Source of the DNA: Candidatus Thiodictyon intracellulare
GTDB lineage: Bacteria; Pseudomonadota; Gammaproteobacteria; Chromatiales; Chromatiaceae
Reading direction: 5' to 3'
Length of the DNA stretch: 5,399 nt
Assembly (NCBI GenBank): GCA_016292295.1
Contig: JADNEJ010000596.1
Span: 1-5,399 of the forward strand
Part shown: positions 1 to 5,399 of the stretch, piece by piece
Position numbering within the stretch: the stretch's first letter is position 1
Layout: the number at the start of each line of letters is the position of its first letter
The notes under the pieces: model-generated
The model's input: the letters and a program-made list of their open reading frames with translations, nothing else
Database searches by the model: none
What the model was told of the DNA's origin: nothing
Made by a program: the position numbers and the translations under genes

Positions 1-47
1 GCACGCAGCTCGGCGAGTTGTTCGGTGGAGAGGGTATAGTCAAGCAT
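1..47 (-). CDS. Putative IS630-type transposase, N-terminal 16 codons only (cut by window edge)
   Basis: Reading the minus strand from an ATG at 47 gives MLDYTLSTEQLAELRA, still open at the window edge. This start resembles the N-terminus of a GC-rich group of IS630-family transposases, in which a short beta strand and a helix of the type 'S-x-E-x-L-x-E-L-R' lead into a helix-turn-helix DNA-binding domain. Only 16 residues are visible, so the call rests on recalled resemblance and on IS630 remnants at the other end of the window. No strong Shine-Dalgarno sequence precedes the ATG. It could be an intact mobile element, a truncated copy or an unrelated small protein. It has the same orientation as the operon upstream of it. 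Confidence 0.45.
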   Translation of the reverse strand, partial: MLDYTLSTEQLAELR

Positions 48-194
48 AGGGACGAAAGTATATCGACGTCGGCCGGTTACGCTAGGGTCCTGAGAGATAA
101 TCTCAGATGAGACGTGTATAAGTAACGAGTTAAGAACAAGTCAAACATAATCTTCTCAGACCACTCTAACCATGCGGTTTTGCGAAGCGCCGAT
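48..194. other. Non-coding gap downstream of tyrA
   Basis: About 147 bp with no credible gene, clearly lower in GC than tyrA. It lies between the tyrA stop codon and the presumed transposase start. In related clusters aroA would follow tyrA closely; nothing resembling an aroA start is here. It probably contains the end of the mobile element starting at 47, but I could not identify a terminal inverted repeat. One small inverted repeat (90-106) is listed separately. Confidence 0.5.
90..106. repeat. Small inverted repeat (6-bp stem, 5-nt loop) after tyrA
   Basis: CTGAGA at 90-95 is matched by TCTCAG at 101-106 around the loop GATAA. On the minus-strand transcript it lies about 90 nt past the tyrA stop. 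No T-run follows it, so it is not a convincing intrinsic terminator. It may be a weak 3' hairpin, part of an IS end, or chance. Confidence 0.3.
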
Positions 195-1100
195 TTATTT
201 GCGTTCGTCGGCGTCCGGTACCGAACTGTCCTTGGGCGCGACAACCTCCACATATCGGTCCCGCGCCGCCTTGGCGCGCGCAAAGACCTCCAGCAGGATG
301 TTGCCGTCGCCCAGGCGTATCGCCTGGGCCAGGTCCGTCAGTTCGATGCTGAAGCGCGCCAGCATGGCGGACAGGGCCTCGCGGTTGGCCATGCAGATGT
401 CCCGCCACATGACGGGGCTCGATGAAGCGATGCGGGTGAAGTCACGAAACCCCCCAGCGGCGTAGCGAAAGATCTCGTCGGTCTCGTCCATGCGCGCCAG
501 GGCGTCCACCAGGCCGTAGGCGAGCATATGGGGCAGATGGCTGGTAGCGGCCAGCACCTCGTCGTGATGGGCCACGGACATGCGGCTGACCTCAGCCCCA
601 CAGGTGCGCCACATCCAGTCCACCCGCGCCAGGGCCTGCGGGTCGGTCTCCGGCAGGGGCGTGAGGATAACCCGGCGATGGCGGTAGAGAGTGGCGAAGG
701 AGGCCTCAACCCCGCTGTGCTCGGTGCCAGCGATGGGGTGCCCCGGGACCAGGCGCGGCGGGATCCGGCCGAAGACGGCCAAGGCATCCACAACCACGCT
801 GCCCTTGACGCTGCCGCCGTCAGTGACGATGGCATCCGGACGCAAGCGGTCCTTGATCGCCGTAAAGACGGCACGGATCGATCCCAAGGGGACAGCGATG
901 AACACCAGGTCCGCACCCTCGACCGCGGCGGCGGAGTCCTGCTCGAAGCGGTCGATGACCCCGATCTCCACCGCCCGCTCCAGGTTGGGCAGGCCGCGAC
1001 CGCAGCCAACCACCTCACCGACCGCCCCGGCCTCGCGCAGGGCGCGGGCCAGGGAGCCGCCGATCAGGCCGACACCGATGATAACAAGTCGTTTAATCAT
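195..1100 (-). CDS. tyrA: Prephenate/arogenate dehydrogenase (TyrA)
   Basis: A 301-residue monofunctional TyrA-family dehydrogenase. It oxidatively decarboxylates prephenate to 4-hydroxyphenylpyruvate (or arogenate to tyrosine) with NAD(P)+ in the cytoplasm. The N-terminal Rossmann domain shows GVGLIGGS at 9-16, and TDGGSVKG follows at 93-100. The active site is marked by GHPIAGTEHSG (120-130, His121), SHLPH (187-191, His188) and GFRDFTRIASSSP (217-229, Arg223 as the likely prephenate-binding arginine). The C-terminal half is the usual helical dimerisation domain. No chorismate-mutase or ACT domain is attached, so feedback control, if any, is not through a fused domain. The residues after beta-2 (CGRG) lack the acidic residue typical of strict NAD enzymes, leaving cofactor choice open. 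I chose the ATG at 1100 because the family starts with IKRLVIIGVG. An in-frame GTG at 1121 would add seven residues. A GGAG lies 11 nt before the chosen ATG. It follows hisC by 44 bp. Confidence 0.95.
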   Translation of the reverse strand: MIKRLVIIGVGLIGGSLARALREAGAVGEVVGCGRGLPNLERAVEIGVIDRFEQDSAAAVEGADLVFIAVPLGSIRAVFTAIKDRLRPDAIVTDGGSVKGSVVVDALAVFGRIPPRLVPGHPIAGTEHSGVEASFATLYRHRRVILTPLPETDPQALARVDWMWRTCGAEVSRMSVAHHDEVLAATSHLPHMLAYGLVDALARMDETDEIFRYAAGGFRDFTRIASSSPVMWRDICMANREALSAMLARFSIELTDLAQAIRLGDGNILLEVFARAKAARDRYVEVVAPKDSSVPDADERK

Positions 1101-1144
1101 TGCGGAATTATCTCCGTTCACTGGCGGCCAGTGCCCATGAGTCT

Positions 1145-2257
1145 TCAGCCCTTGACGATATCCTCAAGGGCTGCAAGGAAGCGGGCGTTTTCCGCTTCGA
1201 GTCCGATGCTGATCCGCAGGTGATTGGGCAGACCGTAGTTGGCGATGGGCCGCACGATGATGCCCCGGCGCAGCAGGGCCTCATTGATCGGAGCGGCCGT
1301 GCGGCCCAAATCAAGGGTGACGAAGTTGCCCACGGAGGGGATATAGCCGAGTCCCAACCGCTCGAAGCCGGCGGTGAGTTGGCGCATCCCGGCGCGATTG
1401 AGCTCCACCGAGGCCCGCACATGCTCACAATCGCCGATGGCCGCGGTCGCCGCCGCCTGGGCCAGGCTGTTGACGTTGAAGGGATGACGCACCCGGTTCA
1501 GCAGGTCCGCGATACGCGAGTCGCTGAGCGCATAGCCGACCCGCAGCGCCGCGAGCCCGTGGGCCTTTGAGAAGGTACGGGTGACGATCAGGTGCGGGTG
1601 GGCGTCGAGCCACTGGATGGCGTCCGGGAAATCGGGCTCACTGACGTACTCGGTGTAGGCCTCGTCGATCACCACCACACAGGTCTTGGGCAGTCCCTCA
1701 ATGAAGGTGCGCAAGGGGTCGGCTGCGAGCCAGGTGCCGGTGGGGTTGTTGGGGTTGGCGATCCAGACCACCCGGGTGTGCTCACCCACCAGGGCGGCCA
1801 TGGCCGCGAGGTCATGGCCGTAGTCGCGCGCCGGCGCGATACAGGCCCTGGCGCCCACCGCCTGGGTGGCGATCGGGTAGACGGCGAAGGCGTGTGCGGA
1901 GAAGACGGACTCGGTCCCCGGTTGCAGGAAGACCCGCGCCACCATGTCCAGCACGTCGTTGGAGCCGTTGCCGATGGTCACCGCCATGGGCGAGACCCGA
2001 TGATGGTCGGCGATGGCCCGGCGCAGCTCGAAGCCGGCACCGTCCGGATAAAGGCCCAACTCGCCCAGGCCCGCGGCAATGGCCTCGCGCGCCCGGTGGC
2101 CGGGACCCAAGGGGTTTTCATTGGAGGCGAGCTTGATGGCGCCGCTGATGCCCAGTTCCCGCTCCAACTCCGAGACCGGCTTGCCGGGGACATAGGGGGT
2201 GAGGCCCGCGATACCGGGAGCGGCAAGGGCGAGAAAAGGGTTTTCTTGGTTGGTCAT
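1145..2257 (-). CDS. hisC: Histidinol-phosphate aminotransferase, HisC2 type (likely also aromatic aminotransferase)
   Basis: A 370-residue fold-type I, class I/II PLP aminotransferase of the HisC group, full length. It transaminates imidazole-acetol phosphate with glutamate; homologues in aromatic clusters also act on phenylpyruvate and 4-hydroxyphenylpyruvate. Visible landmarks are SNENPLGP (45-52), YPDG (70-73), GNGSND (96-101, phosphate contact), ANPNNPTG (167-174), IDEAYTEY (197-204, Asp198 to the PLP ring nitrogen and Tyr201), TFSKAHGLAALRVGY (228-242) with the Schiff-base lysine at Lys231, Arg239, and LRIS (347-350) with the substrate-carboxylate arginine at Arg348. All key residues are present, so the enzyme should be active. 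Its place between pheA and tyrA argues that its job here is the last step of Phe/Tyr synthesis; whether it is also the only hisC of the cell cannot be judged. The Shine-Dalgarno sequence is weak. It is separated from pheA by 147 bp, which may hold its own promoter. Confidence 0.96.
   Translation of the reverse strand: MTNQENPFLALAAPGIAGLTPYVPGKPVSELERELGISGAIKLASNENPLGPGHRAREAIAAGLGELGLYPDGAGFELRRAIADHHRVSPMAVTIGNGSNDVLDMVARVFLQPGTESVFSAHAFAVYPIATQAVGARACIAPARDYGHDLAAMAALVGEHTRVVWIANPNNPTGTWLAADPLRTFIEGLPKTCVVVIDEAYTEYVSEPDFPDAIQWLDAHPHLIVTRTFSKAHGLAALRVGYALSDSRIADLLNRVRHPFNVNSLAQAAATAAIGDCEHVRASVELNRAGMRQLTAGFERLGLGYIPSVGNFVTLDLGRTAAPINEALLRRGIIVRPIANYGLPNHLRISIGLEAENARFLAALEDIVKG
1146..1173 (-). 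promoter_or_regulatory. Perfect 10-bp inverted repeat spanning the hisC stop codon
   Basis: CAGCCCTTGA (1146-1155) and TCAAGGGCTG (1164-1173) are perfect reverse complements around an 8-nt loop. The stem covers the last hisC codons and most of the stop codon. Transcribed, it would form a stable GC-rich hairpin just before the 44-nt hisC-tyrA gap. There is no T-run after it, so an intrinsic terminator is unlikely. A processing or stability element, or partial attenuation between hisC and tyrA, is possible. The repeat is observed directly; the role is inferred. Confidence 0.5.
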
Positions 2258-2375
2258 GCTCTGAGTCCGGATGGGAAAAAGGGTTCACGCCGCAAAAATA
2301 TGTTCGACGTTCTACAGGATTCGATTCTTGGCGGCGGCCGCCTTCGTCAAGATCACCATTGATTAATTGATTTTA

Positions 2376-2381
2376 ATTATA
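2376..2381 (-). promoter_or_regulatory. Candidate internal promoter -10 box for hisC-tyrA
   Basis: On the minus strand these bases read TATAAT, a perfect sigma-70 -10 hexamer, about 120 nt upstream of the hisC ATG in an AT-rich patch. No good -35 hexamer lies 16-18 bp upstream, where the sequence is occupied by the hairpin following pheA. The match may therefore be fortuitous or may need an activator. Confidence 0.3.
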
Positions 2382-2382
2382 G

Positions 2383-2404
2383 CGGGATAACTACTGCAAT
2401 CCCG
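2383..2404 (-). terminator. Weak hairpin just after pheA stop (possible partial terminator)
   Basis: CGGGAT (2383-2388) pairs with ATCCCG (2399-2404) around a 10-nt loop, starting immediately after the pheA TAA. On the transcript it is followed by an A/U-rich stretch (CUAUAAUUAAAAUC), not a clean U-tract. A 6-bp stem with this loop would be a leaky terminator at best, or a 3'-end protecting structure for a serA-pheA message. Confidence 0.3.
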
Positions 2405-3556
2405 TTACAGCACCGCGACAGGGTAGGACCCGAGCACCTTGAAGAGCAGTGAGGCCTGTTTGAGATGTTCCAATGCCTCGGCCATCTTGGAGTCGGCCCG
2501 GTGGCCGATGATGTCGATGAAAAAGACATAATCCCAAATTCCCCGGCGCGAGGGCCGTGATTCAATCCGGGTCATGTCGATCCCGTGCTCCGCCAGCGGC
2601 GACAGCAGTGCGTGCAGACCGCCGGAGGCATTGCGGCAGGAGATCAGCAGACTGGTCTTGTCCTGGCCGCTGGAAGGGGCGTCCTTGGGGCCGATCACCA
2701 GGAAGCGGGTGGTGTTGCCGGGTTCGTCCTCAATGCTTTCGGCGAGCACCGCGAGGCCGTAGATTTCGGCCGCCGGCAGGCCAGCCACCGCGGCGCTCCC
2801 CGCCTCCAGGCTCGCCAGGCGCGCCGCCTCCGCGTTGCTGCCCACCGCTACGCGCTGCGCGTGCGGCAGGTGCCGGTCCAGCCAACCCCGGCACTGAGCC
2901 AGGGACTGCTGGTGAGAGTAGAGGGTACCGATGGTCTTGGTATCGGCCTCTCGGCTCATCAGGTGGTGATGGATACGCAGGCTCACCTCGCCGGTGATCA
3001 AGAGCGGCGAGGCGAGGAACATATCCAGGGTGTGGCTGATGACGCCCTCGGTGGAGTTCTCTACCGGCACCACTCCGTAGTCGCAGGAGCCCGCCTCCAC
3101 CTCTCGGAAGATCTCGCCGATGGTGGCCATGGCGATGGTGCGCACCGAGTGGCCGAACTGCTTGAGCGCCGCCGCCTGGGTAAAGGTCCCCGCGGGCCCC
3201 AGATAGGCGGCCTTCATAGGTTGCTCCAGGGCCAGACAGGCCGACATGATCTCGCGGAAGAGCCGGGCCACCTCCTCGCCGTCCAGGGGACCCGGGTTCC
3301 CATCCTTGATCCGCCGCAGGATAGCCGCCTCACGCTCCGGGCGGTAATACTGAACCGGCCTCTCCTCCGCACTCGGAGTCGGCATCGCACCCGGCATACC
3401 CACCAAGGCGTTCTTGATGCGACCCACCTCTTGGGCACAGCGGGCACGCTCGCTGATCAAGCGCATGATCTCCATATCGATGGAGTCAATGCGTTCGCGC
3501 ACCTGATGGAGCTGGTCTGAAGGCACTTGGTCCGCGAGGTGGGCAGCCTGATCCAT
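2405..3556 (-). CDS. pheA: Bifunctional chorismate mutase / prephenate dehydratase (P-protein)
   Basis: A 383-residue cytoplasmic enzyme making prephenate from chorismate and then phenylpyruvate, the branch to phenylalanine. Residues about 14-110 are an AroQ-type chorismate mutase: Arg20, Arg37, Lys48 and Arg75-Glu76 align with E. coli Arg11, Arg28, Lys39 and Arg51-Glu52. The prephenate dehydratase domain follows (about 115-290), with YLGPAGTF (118-125), VVPVENSTEG (162-171) and the catalytic TTRF (282-285). A C-terminal ACT domain (about 300-383) carries GGLHALL (312-318, GALV-like) and ESRP (332-335), the phenylalanine-binding signature, so feedback inhibition by Phe is expected. The loop after chorismate-mutase helix 1 (about 49-70, rich in Pro, Met and Ala) is some 12 residues longer than in E. 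coli. The ATG at 3556 lies 12 bp after serA. Only a weak GGA precedes it, suggesting translation coupled to serA. Confidence 0.96.
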   Translation of the reverse strand: MDQAAHLADQVPSDQLHQVRERIDSIDMEIMRLISERARCAQEVGRIKNALVGMPGAMPTPSAEERPVQYYRPEREAAILRRIKDGNPGPLDGEEVARLFREIMSACLALEQPMKAAYLGPAGTFTQAAALKQFGHSVRTIAMATIGEIFREVEAGSCDYGVVPVENSTEGVISHTLDMFLASPLLITGEVSLRIHHHLMSREADTKTIGTLYSHQQSLAQCRGWLDRHLPHAQRVAVGSNAEAARLASLEAGSAAVAGLPAAEIYGLAVLAESIEDEPGNTTRFLVIGPKDAPSSGQDKTSLLISCRNASGGLHALLSPLAEHGIDMTRIESRPSRRGIWDYVFFIDIIGHRADSKMAEALEHLKQASLLFKVLGSYPVAVL

Positions 3557-3568
3557 GGAGGGCGTCCG

Positions 3569-4738
3569 TCAGCTGCCGAGACAGCGCACCGAGAGGACCC
3601 CCTCGATGGCGCGCAGTTGGGCGACCGTGGCCTCCGGGCAGCGCTGGTTAACATCGATCAGAGTCACCGCCACGTCGCCGCGGGAGCGGTTGAGCATGTC
3701 CAGGATATTGAGCTTGGCCGCGGCCAAGTCGGTCGAGATCTGACCCACCATATTGGGGACATTGCTGTTGACGATGGCCATACGATAGCCGCCGTTGCGC
3801 GGCAGGCAGATGTCCGGGAAGTTGACCGAGTTGACGACATTGCCGTCCTCCAGATAGTCGCGCACCTGATCCGCGACCATCACGGCGCAATTGTCCTCGG
3901 CCTCCGCGGTCGAGGCCCCCAGGTGGGGCAGGGTCACCACCCGTGGGTGATTCTTCAGCAGGTTGTTCGGGAAGTCGCAGCAATAAGCGTACAGATGACC
4001 CGAGTCCAGCGCGGCGACCACCGCCTGGTCATCCAGGATACCCTCCCGGGAGAAATTGAGCAGCACGGCCCCTTTCTTGAGGATCTTTACGCGCTCGGCA
4101 TTGACCATGTGCCGGGTCTCCTCGGTGAGCGGCACATGGAAGGTCACGAAATCGGAGCGCGACAGGAGATCGTCGATACTGAGGGCCGGCTGCACGTCGC
4201 TCGACAACTGCCAAGCGCGTTGGATCGTAATGGTCGGATCATAGCCGACGACCTTCATCCCCAGAGCTCGGGCGGCATTGGCTACCTTGACCCCGATGGC
4301 CCCCAGACCGATGACGCCGAGCGTTCGGCCCGGCAGTTCAAAACCGACGAAGTACTTCTTGCCCGCCTCCACCGCCTTGCCGATAGCTGCGTCGTCACCC
4401 GTGAGCCCGCGGGCGAAGTGCCAGGCCTGGCCGATATTGCGGGCGGCGATCAACATGCCGGCCACGACCAATTCCTTCACCGCATTGGCGTTGGCCCCCG
4501 GGGCATTGAAGACCACGATCCCACGGGCGGTCATGGCAGGGACCGGGATATTGTTGGTGCCGGCGCCGGCGCGGCCGATGGCCTGCACCGTGTCCGGGAT
4601 TACGAGGTCGAGCATCTTGGCCGAGCGCACCAGGATCGCGTCCGGGTGGGCGATCTCGGAGGCCACCTCGTAACGGTCCCGCGGCAACCGGTTGAGCCCG
4701 GCCACGGAAAGATTATTCAGCGTCTGGATCTTGAACAT
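3569..4738 (-). CDS. serA: D-3-phosphoglycerate dehydrogenase, short ACT-domain form
   Basis: A 389-residue D-2-hydroxyacid dehydrogenase that oxidises 3-phosphoglycerate to 3-phosphohydroxypyruvate with NAD+, the first step of serine synthesis. The substrate-binding domain (about 1-95 and the segment after about 285) flanks a Rossmann domain with GVIGLGAIG at 141-149 and Asp167 after beta-2, which fits NAD. Arg231 (NFSREG) and His272 (LPHLGAST) are catalytic. A C-terminal ACT domain (about 318-389) suggests control by serine or another amino acid. It lacks the intervening domain of long SerA forms. The canonical triad glutamate is not where E. coli has it: the segment reads DFPNNLL (255-261). 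The start MFKIQTLNN matches the family pattern I recall. No Shine-Dalgarno sequence precedes the ATG. Upstream DNA is transposase debris from 4787 on, so the native promoter has probably been replaced or lost. Confidence 0.94.
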   Translation of the reverse strand: MFKIQTLNNLSVAGLNRLPRDRYEVASEIAHPDAILVRSAKMLDLVIPDTVQAIGRAGAGTNNIPVPAMTARGIVVFNAPGANANAVKELVVAGMLIAARNIGQAWHFARGLTGDDAAIGKAVEAGKKYFVGFELPGRTLGVIGLGAIGVKVANAARALGMKVVGYDPTITIQRAWQLSSDVQPALSIDDLLSRSDFVTFHVPLTEETRHMVNAERVKILKKGAVLLNFSREGILDDQAVVAALDSGHLYAYCCDFPNNLLKNHPRVVTLPHLGASTAEAEDNCAVMVADQVRDYLEDGNVVNSVNFPDICLPRNGGYRMAIVNSNVPNMVGQISTDLAAAKLNILDMLNRSRGDVAVTLIDVNQRCPEATVAQLRAIEGVLSVRCLGS

Positions 4739-4779
4739 AGGAGGCTAAATGCGGCAATGAAGGTTGGTGAAGAAAGTAC

Positions 4780-4785
4780 GTTATA
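4780..4785 (-). promoter_or_regulatory. Candidate -10 box for the serA operon, next to IS remnant
   Basis: The minus strand reads TATAAC here, five of six matches to the sigma-70 -10 consensus, about 41 nt upstream of the serA ATG. It lies directly after the stop codon of the transposase remnant (4787-4789). No recognisable -35 is found at 16-18 bp. If real, it would mean that the operon is now driven from the junction with mobile-element DNA. It is the best candidate in the short 48-bp serA leader, but weak. Confidence 0.25.
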
Positions 4786-4786
4786 C

Positions 4787-5090
4787 CTAAGCGATAGCAA
4801 TTTTCGGCTTTTTATTCCCAATAATTTCCGAATTCTCAACGAGAAACATTCGGAGTAGCGGGGCAAATGTATCAAGTTCATCGAAGAACTTATTGCAGGC
4901 ACCTCGAAACTTTTCAAACGTGTCGTGTGTCGTTTCTTAATATTGATTGTAAAACACTTGGCAGCACTTTACGGTTGAAGAATTTCCAGAAGCACTCAAT
5001 TAAATTAAGATTTCGACAATAGGGCGGAAGTGGCTCCAGTTGGATTCGCGATGTCGCCAGACACGCAGCAACCGCTTTCGACTTGTATAC
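4787..5090 (-). pseudogene. IS630-family transposase remnant B (C-terminal part, frameshifted)
   Basis: From 5090 the minus strand reads VYKSKAV, then LPPYCRNLNLIECFWKFF, the third (Glu-bearing) motif of the IS630/Tc1-type DDE domain, whose usual form is LPPYSPNLNLIE. This frame runs to a TGA at 4914-4916. The true C-terminal end is in another frame from 4921, TFEKFRGACNKFF through SEIIGNKKPKIAIA, stopping at 4787-4789. At least one frameshift therefore lies at about 4935-4965, and the second frame also has an in-frame TAA nearby. Everything upstream of the last catalytic motif, including both catalytic aspartates, is missing. It is a dead fossil lying 48 bp upstream of serA, in the same orientation. 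Confidence 0.85.
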
Positions 5091-5399
5091 TCAGCTAATG
5101 CCAAACTTTCGGTTTCCTCGCCGACCGGTTATTTCAAAGTTCTCCGTCAGCAAAGAGCGCAAGTCGCCCTGGCACTCACCGGGAGTTGCTGAAAAAATCT
5201 GCGCAGACTTTGTGAAACCCGTCAAATGATTCGTAATACTTGTTATGCAGAACCTTTTTCTTAAAGAATTTGCATAGCCGCTCAATAAGATTTAAATTTG
5301 GCGCATAAGGCAGAAGAAAGACAAGTTTGATGCGGGAATCCTTAATGTAATCTTGAACCGCTTTGGAGCGGTAGTAGCGAGCGTTGTCGCAAATGACGT
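5091..5399 (-). pseudogene. IS630-family transposase remnant A (C-terminal part, frameshifted; enters window from the right)
   Basis: The minus strand from 5397 reads VICDNARYYRSKAVQDYIK, followed by PYAPNLNLIERLCKFFKKK and then YYESFDGF. These are the second-Asp and Glu motifs of an IS630-type DDE transposase. This frame stops at TGA 5176-5178. The rest of the expected C-terminus, CQGDLRSLLTENFEITG and RRGNRKFGIS, continues in another frame from about 5183 to the TGA at 5091-5093, so there is a 1- or 2-base frameshift near 5184. Conserved residues are also worn: LLPYA replaces LPPYS and Cys replaces the usual Trp after NLIERL. The N-terminal half lies beyond the window, so whether it is intact is unknown. 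It is related to remnant B but too different to be a recent copy of it. Confidence 0.88.

Larger units (their letters stand above)
2258..2404 (-). other. pheA-hisC intercistronic region, AT-richer
   Basis: This 147-bp gap is unusually long for a cluster whose other gaps are 12 and 44 bp. The part nearest pheA (about 2350-2390) is AT-rich in an otherwise GC-rich stretch. It holds a small hairpin directly after the pheA stop, a TATAAT hexamer, and a GC-rich 10-bp palindrome GGCGGCCGCC at 2333-2342. No small protein gene is convincing here. The layout suggests a transcriptional boundary, with hisC-tyrA able to be expressed apart from serA-pheA. Confidence 0.45.

Noticed and set aside
57..62. TATACT -10-like hexamer on the minus strand before the left transposase start
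   Set aside because: It lies only about 9 nt from the ATG, leaving no room for a leader, and there is no -35 match.
1101..1121. Upstream GTG start for tyrA adding seven residues
   Set aside because: The family begins at the IKRLVIIGVG strand, and a GGAG lies at usable distance from the ATG at 1100.
1592..2362. 256-codon open frame on the plus strand, antisense to hisC
   Set aside because: Composition-driven shadow rich in Gly, Asp, His and Arg; hisC on the other strand has every catalytic motif.
2585..3520. 311-codon open frame on the plus strand, antisense to pheA
   Set aside because: Shadow of pheA with no domain signature; the same GC-rich codon effect.
4739..4760. Perfect AGGAGG followed by ATG on the plus strand
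   Set aside because: The frame stops after three codons (MRQ), so it is a fortuitous Shine-Dalgarno match with no gene.
3527..4858. 443-codon open frame on the plus strand, antisense to serA
   Set aside because: It mirrors serA, which has clear family motifs. Long antisense frames are common in GC-rich genes, and its translation shows no recognisable domain.
5091..5285. 64-codon minus-strand frame as an independent small gene
   Set aside because: Its C-terminal half is the frameshifted end of the IS630 remnant (LRSLLTENFEITG); its start is an out-of-frame reading of the same pseudogene.
1..5399. CRISPR array, tRNA, rRNA, riboswitch or defence genes
   Set aside because: I saw no regularly spaced repeats, no RNA gene landmarks and no defence-type proteins on either strand.

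Overview
The window looks like part of a GC-rich gammaproteobacterial chromosome. It carries an amino-acid biosynthesis operon read leftwards (minus strand) with insertion-sequence debris around it. The gene order, the protein styles (bifunctional P-protein, HisC2-type aminotransferase, short ACT-domain SerA) and the mix of GC-rich genes with worn IS630-type remnants would fit a purple sulfur bacterium or relative (Chromatiales). That placement is inference; no rRNA or other marker is present.

Layout, in transcription order from right to left: (i) 5399-4787, two adjoining, decayed 3' ends of IS630-family transposase genes, AT-richer than the rest; (ii) 4738-3569, short-form D-3-phosphoglycerate dehydrogenase (serA); (iii) 3556-2405, chorismate mutase/prephenate dehydratase (pheA), 12 bp after serA; (iv) a 147-bp AT-richer gap with a small hairpin and a TATAAT box; (v) 2257-1145, histidinol-phosphate/aromatic aminotransferase (hisC), ending in a perfect 10-bp inverted repeat that spans its stop codon; (vi) 1100-195, prephenate/arogenate dehydrogenase (tyrA); (vii) about 147 bp of non-coding DNA; (viii) 47-1, the first 16 codons of what is probably another IS630-type transposase.

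The genes form a coherent pathway module. PheA turns chorismate into prephenate and phenylpyruvate. TyrA turns prephenate into 4-hydroxyphenylpyruvate (or arogenate into tyrosine). The HisC-type aminotransferase can finish phenylalanine and tyrosine as well as serve histidine synthesis. SerA starts serine synthesis. The pseudomonad-type cluster is serC-pheA-hisC-tyrA-aroA-cmk. Here serA stands in the serC position, and the cluster is cut at both ends by IS-type sequence, so neither serC nor aroA is visible.

I found no convincing new biological system. The points that merit a second look are the IS bracketing and its effect on operon promoters, the head-to-tail fusion of two different IS630 remnants exactly at a stop codon, the hairpins in the two intercistronic regions, the extended chorismate-mutase loop, and the missing canonical acidic residue in SerA.
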